From: JALZIF01 sp964584905 | Lineage (GTDB): Bacteria > Gemmatimonadota > Gemmatimonadetes > Gemmatimonadales > Gemmatimonadaceae | Length of the DNA: 9,295 nt | Direction of reading: 5' to 3' | Assembly (NCBI GenBank): GCA_964584905.1 | Contig: CAZPCC010000136.1 | Coordinates: forward strand, 1-9,295 | Shown here: one piece after another, positions 5,943 through 9,295 of the stretch | How the letters are laid out: each line of letters starts with the position of its first letter | Position numbering within the stretch: position 1 is the stretch's first letter | Program-made: the position numbers and the translations under genes | Notes under the pieces: generated by a model | The model's database searches: none | What the model was told of the DNA's origin: nothing | Seen by the model: only the letters and a program-made list of their open reading frames with translations

Positions 5943-7784
5943 TTGACGCCTGACGCAACAAGAAACAACTCGAATACTGAGCCGCCAGCAACGCATGCGG
6001 AGTCACACATCCCGTGGATTGTGTTTTTTCGCGCCGCTGTCGTGCTGGCCGTGGTTACCGCGTTCGGCGAGCTGCTCGTGCGGCTCGCTGATTTCAAGTA
6101 TCGGCACACACCTCTCGGTGCCGGGCCGAGCATCGTGTGGATGGCACCGCTCATGAACCTGGTCTGGTTCGCCGGCGGGGCACTGCTGGTCATCATCGGC
6201 GGACGCATCATTCCACGCATCATGACGCCGGCACTCGCCCTGGCGCTGCTCACGATGCCCGCGTTCATCTCCGCGGCCTGGCTGATACCGAGAGTTCACA
6301 AGGAAGCCATCCTGCTCCTCGCGATCGGCCTCGCCATTCAAACTGGACGCATCCTTGCCACACGCACTGAGCGGCTGACGCGCCTGACGCGACGCGCTTT
6401 TCTACCGGCAGTGATCGGGACACTGATCCTGATCGTTGCGTTCACCGGGTGGCTTCGTGTTCGCGAGTCGAGGGCAATGGCAGCGCTCCCCGATGCCGAA
6501 GCCGGGATGCCGAATGTGCTCCTGCTCATCCTCGATACGGTACGGAGCTACAATCTGAGCGCATATGGATACGCTCGTCCGACTACACCAATGCTCGAGC
6601 GTCTGGCGCGTACCAGCGTGCAATTCGATCGAGCCTTCGCGCCGTCATCGTGGACGATGCCCTCTCACGCGACCCTCTTCACCGCACGCTGGCCTTACGA
6701 GCTCAATACCGGACCCCGCCGCCCGCTCCCCTCCGGCCATCCGACCCTGAGCGAGCTATTGAACGATGCAGGCATGGCCACCGGCGGCTTCACCGCCAAC
6801 TTCGAATACCTCAACTGGGAGTATGGACTCACCCGCGGCTTCACGCACTTCGAGGACTATCCGGTCGATCTGGCGATGTTCTTCACCTCCACCAGCATCG
6901 GACGGATGCTCATGGAGTACAACACGTTCCGGAAACCGCTAGGCTTCTATGGATCACCCAAGAGCAAGTCTGCACGAACGGTGAACGATCAGTTTCTCGA
7001 ATGGGTAGATGAGCTGGATCCCGATCGCCCCTTCTTCGCCTTTCTCAACTACTTCGATGCGCACCATCCCTATAGCCCTCCGGAACCGTACCTGACGAGA
7101 TTCGGACCGCACGGAGCGATCCGCTGGCGGGGACAGGAGCTGATATTCGCCGAGCTGTCAGAGGAGGAAATTTCGCGCAAGCTCAACCAGTACGATGGAG
7201 GAATCGCCTACCTGGACGCCGAGATCGAGCGACTTCTCGCTGCACTGGAGGCGCGTGGAAAGCTGGATAGTACGATCATCGTGATTTCTTCGGATCATGG
7301 GGAGCACTGGGGAGATCACGACCGGCTCTCGCACGGCAACAGCATGTACCGGCAGCTCCTGCAAGTGCCGTTGATCATTGCCGCGCCGGAAATATTGCCG
7401 TCAGGCAGTCGCGTATCGACGTCCGTCTCGCTGCGCGATCTTCCGGCGACCATTCTGGATGCAGCGGGCGTGCAGAGCCGGGCGGACTTTCCGGGCACGT
7501 CGCTGATTCCAATAGCAAGCGGTGACTCGGCAGCGCCTCGCTCGGCGATATTTTCCGAGGACGCCCCGTTCGGCGCGATCGGAGCGCGCTCGCTCATCGA
7601 TGATGGCCTTCACTACATTCGCCTGCTCGATGGCTCGGAAGAGCTGTACGACCTCGAGCAGGACTCGCTCGAGGTGCACAACCTGTCCGGGAACCCCACC
7701 TACACCGCCGTGCTGCAAACCCTACGCGCGGACATGGATGCGATCGTCCGCGATTCGCCGCCGTCGGAGGTGCGGCCGCAGTAG
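5943..7784 (+). CDS. Membrane-anchored sulfatase-fold hydrolase/transferase
   Basis: A 613-residue protein of the alkaline phosphatase/sulfatase superfamily. Five hydrophobic helices are visible (about 23-45, 62-86, 91-111, 118-137, 149-170), then an enzyme domain expected outside the membrane. PNVLLLILDT (190-199) gives the first metal aspartate, D198. SSWTMPSHATLFT puts T238 where classical sulfatases have Cys or Ser in C-x-P-S-R. SDHGEHWGDH (D451, H452) and SHGNSMY (H464) supply further metal ligands, and ELYDLEQD with NLSGNP is the usual C-terminal signature. Five helices plus a threonine nucleophile is also the layout of LtaS/MdoB-type phosphotransferases, so a phospho- rather than sulfo-substrate is possible; the substrate cannot be read from sequence. 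No Cys-type formylglycine site is present. The start is TTG 5943, immediately after an in-frame TGA. The ribosome site is weak, and the next choice, GTG 6021, would cut into helix 1. It has no link to dnaE2 beyond adjacency. Confidence 0.88.
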   Translation: MTPDATRNNSNTEPPATHAESHIPWIVFFRAAVVLAVVTAFGELLVRLADFKYRHTPLGAGPSIVWMAPLMNLVWFAGGALLVIIGGRIIPRIMTPALALALLTMPAFISAAWLIPRVHKEAILLLAIGLAIQTGRILATRTERLTRLTRRAFLPAVIGTLILIVAFTGWLRVRESRAMAALPDAEAGMPNVLLLILDTVRSYNLSAYGYARPTTPMLERLARTSVQFDRAFAPSSWTMPSHATLFTARWPYELNTGPRRPLPSGHPTLSELLNDAGMATGGFTANFEYLNWEYGLTRGFTHFEDYPVDLAMFFTSTSIGRMLMEYNTFRKPLGFYGSPKSKSARTVNDQFLEWVDELDPDRPFFAFLNYFDAHHPYSPPEPYLTRFGPHGAIRWRGQELIFAELSEEEISRKLNQYDGGIAYLDAEIERLLAALEARGKLDSTIIVISSDHGEHWGDHDRLSHGNSMYRQLLQVPLIIAAPEILPSGSRVSTSVSLRDLPATILDAAGVQSRADFPGTSLIPIASGDSAAPRSAIFSEDAPFGAIGARSLIDDGLHYIRLLDGSEELYDLEQDSLEVHNLSGNPTYTAVLQTLRADMDAIVRDSPPSEVRPQ

Positions 7785-7785
7785 G

Positions 7786-7816
7786 GCGCTGGTGCCCGGC
7801 GCGGCTCCTTCAGCGC
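7786..7816. terminator. Possible shared structure between convergent genes
   Basis: GCGCTG (7786-7791) and CAGCGC (7811-7816) form a 6-base inverted repeat. It spans the 25-base gap between the sulfatase stop (7782-7784) and the amidohydrolase stop (7810-7812). There is no T-run on either strand and the loop is long, so this is a weak candidate for bidirectional termination. Confidence 0.2.
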
Positions 7817-9295
7817 AGCGTGCCCTCTCCGTGCACGATCCGTCCGCCGACGATCGTCATTACGACGGCAACGTCTTTCAGCTTGTCCGGGGCTATCCGC
7901 AACGGATCCGCGTCGAGCACGACGATGTCGGCCAGTTTCCCTGCCGATAGCGTTCCGATGTCGTCCTCTTCCCCGCCAACCCACGCGTTATTCACCGTAT
8001 AGGCGCGCAGCGCGGTTTCCACCTCGATTCGCTCTTCCGGATACCAGCCGCCGACCGGCAACCCGTCCAGCGTTTGGCGAGTGACGGCAGCATACATTCC
8101 GTGGAGCGGATTCGCCGTATACCACGAAGCATTCGTGCCCGGCCAATCGCTGCCGAAGCTGAGCCGCACCCCCGCCTCGTGAAGCGTTCGAAAGGCGTAT
8201 GCCCAGCGCGCCCGCTTGCCGATGCGTTCCTCCATCCAGCGCATGTCGTCGATCGCGTGGTAAGGCTGCATCTCGGCGGCTATGCCGAGCCGCGCCATTC
8301 GCTCAGCGACCTCCGGGCTCCGAATCACCTGCGTGTGAATCACCCGGTAGCGGCGCTCGCGTGCAGGATTGGCACGCATTACATGCTCGTACAGCGTGAG
8401 CAACGTGTCTATTGCTTCGTCGCCGATCGCGTGCACCTGAACCCACATGCCCGCGCTGTCCGCGCCGCTCAGGTTGCGCAACATGTTGCCTTCGGGCTCC
8501 ATTCCCGAACCCGGGCCGTTGCTGGCGCCGGTGTTCGTGGAATCGCGCCAGTTTCCACGAAGGCCCGATGTCATGTACGGCTCGTAGAATCGGGCGCTCG
8601 AATTGCCCATGATACCGTCGACAAAGCCCTTGAGGCCTCCGATCTTCAGCATCGGGTGGCCGAAGCCGTGCTCGATACCTATCGCCCGCAACTCGTCCCA
8701 CTTGTCGAGCGTAGGTCGTGCATAGATCCGCGTCGTCAGCCGACCGCGCGCAAGGAGCGCCTGATAGACGCCGAGTTGGTCAGCGGGCGTAATGTCGTGA
8801 ATCGTCGTCACGCCGAGCGAACGGAGCTGCGCCAGCGCCACTTCCGCTTCGGAGATTCGCTGTTCGAGCGTCTTCCGGGGCATGGCGCCGCGGACTCGGG
8901 CAGCCGCGGCGCTCGTCAGGCGGCCGGTCGGAACGCCGCGATCGCACTCGACACCCTCCCACTGGCACGTCGCTCCCGCTGAGCGAAGCGCCGCGCCGTT
9001 GGCCAGGTACTGCGAACGATCCCATTTCGCGAGGAGCGCGGGGGTCTCGGGCGTGATTGAATCGATCATGCCCCGGTGCGGCCGGAACGCGGAAGAATCG
9101 GTGGCGCGTCCGCCGGTAGAGCTCTGCGCCCACGCCTCGTAGGCGCCCCAGTCTCCGCCGGACATCCAGGCGCCACGCGGCAGCCGCGCACCCGCCTCGC
9201 GCACGCGCCTGACGAAAGCGGCCTCGTTTGATACATCGAGCAGGTTTACTCCGAGCAGCAGCGCCCCAGCCTGGCCGAAGTGGGTGTGATTGTCG
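7810..9295 (-). CDS. YtcJ-type metal-dependent amidohydrolase, 5' end outside the window
   Basis: About 494 residues of an amidohydrolase of the YtcJ / Amidohydro_3 type, zinc-type hydrolases of amide or related bonds. The visible part opens with DNHTHFGQAG, the HxH metal motif at the end of the first barrel strand, so reading continues past the window edge. Roughly 50-70 N-terminal residues, and any signal peptide, are missing. Further landmarks, numbered from that D: LKIGGLKGFVDGIMGNSSA (about 216), VHAIGDEA (H288), VIHTQ (H320), LSFGSDWPG (D383), then the C-terminal composite-domain signature GTLSAGKLADIVVLDADPL and GGRIVHGEG. An internal GTG at 9204 gives a shorter open frame but would remove the HxH motif, so it is not the start. 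The stop is TGA at 7812-7810. It converges on the sulfatase gene with 25 bases between the stops. The substrate is not predictable; many relatives are exported or lipid-anchored. Confidence 0.92.
   Translation of the reverse strand, partial: DNHTHFGQAGALLLGVNLLDVSNEAAFVRRVREAGARLPRGAWMSGGDWGAYEAWAQSSTGGRATDSSAFRPHRGMIDSITPETPALLAKWDRSQYLANGAALRSAGATCQWEGVECDRGVPTGRLTSAAAARVRGAMPRKTLEQRISEAEVALAQLRSLGVTTIHDITPADQLGVYQALLARGRLTTRIYARPTLDKWDELRAIGIEHGFGHPMLKIGGLKGFVDGIMGNSSARFYEPYMTSGLRGNWRDSTNTGASNGPGSGMEPEGNMLRNLSGADSAGMWVQVHAIGDEAIDTLLTLYEHVMRANPARERRYRVIHTQVIRSPEVAERMARLGIAAEMQPYHAIDDMRWMEERIGKRARWAYAFRTLHEAGVRLSFGSDWPGTNASWYTANPLHGMYAAVTRQTLDGLPVGGWYPEERIEVETALRAYTVNNAWVGGEEDDIGTLSAGKLADIVVLDADPLRIAPDKLKDVAVVMTIVGGRIVHGEGTLR

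Noticed and set aside
8074..8982. 302-codon plus-strand open frame
   Set aside because: It is a shadow of the amidohydrolase gene on the minus strand, whose motifs (HxH, HAIGD, SDWP) are clear.

Overview
This is a high-GC bacterial window holding the end of an SOS mutagenesis operon and two unrelated genes. The Y-family protein plus DnaE2 layout, and rare TTA leucine codons nearly always followed by GG, suggest a soil bacterium, perhaps Gemmatimonadota. That placement is a guess from gene style, not a proven assignment. (GGGAATC)n repeats of this general kind are, from memory, also seen in Xanthomonadaceae-like genomes.

Region 1 (1-5629, + strand) is imuB followed by dnaE2, translationally coupled by an 8-base overlap. 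ImuB is a catalytically inert Y-family scaffold. DnaE2 is an error-prone C-family polymerase that usually works with ImuA/B and the beta clamp in damage-induced mutagenesis. Both genes are studded with seven palindromic elements. Each element has a left arm of GGGAATC heptamers, a variable loop of 22-100 bases and a right arm of GATTCCC heptamers. The arms mostly hold exactly four units. Six elements are carried as in-frame peptide inserts (GNRESGI cycles, then PDSRFPI cycles) that fall in natural loops of the two proteins. The first coincides with a break in the imuB reading frame. A second stop-free heptamer, CGCGTCG, accompanies three of them.

Region 2 (5630-5942) is a 313-base gap with no convincing gene or strong terminator. 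Region 3 (5943-7784, + strand) encodes an inner-membrane protein with about five N-terminal helices and an extracytoplasmic sulfatase-fold domain using a threonine in the nucleophile position. Region 4 (7810-9295, - strand, truncated by the window end) encodes a YtcJ-type amidohydrolase, convergent with the sulfatase gene. None of the heptamer elements occurs after position 4886.

The most noteworthy content is the heptamer system. It resembles in principle the palindromic elements that sit inside Rickettsia genes, but it is built from a 7-mer that is stop-free in all six frames and whose four-copy arms match the G-quadruplex consensus. Here it is concentrated in the genes of a mutagenic polymerase.
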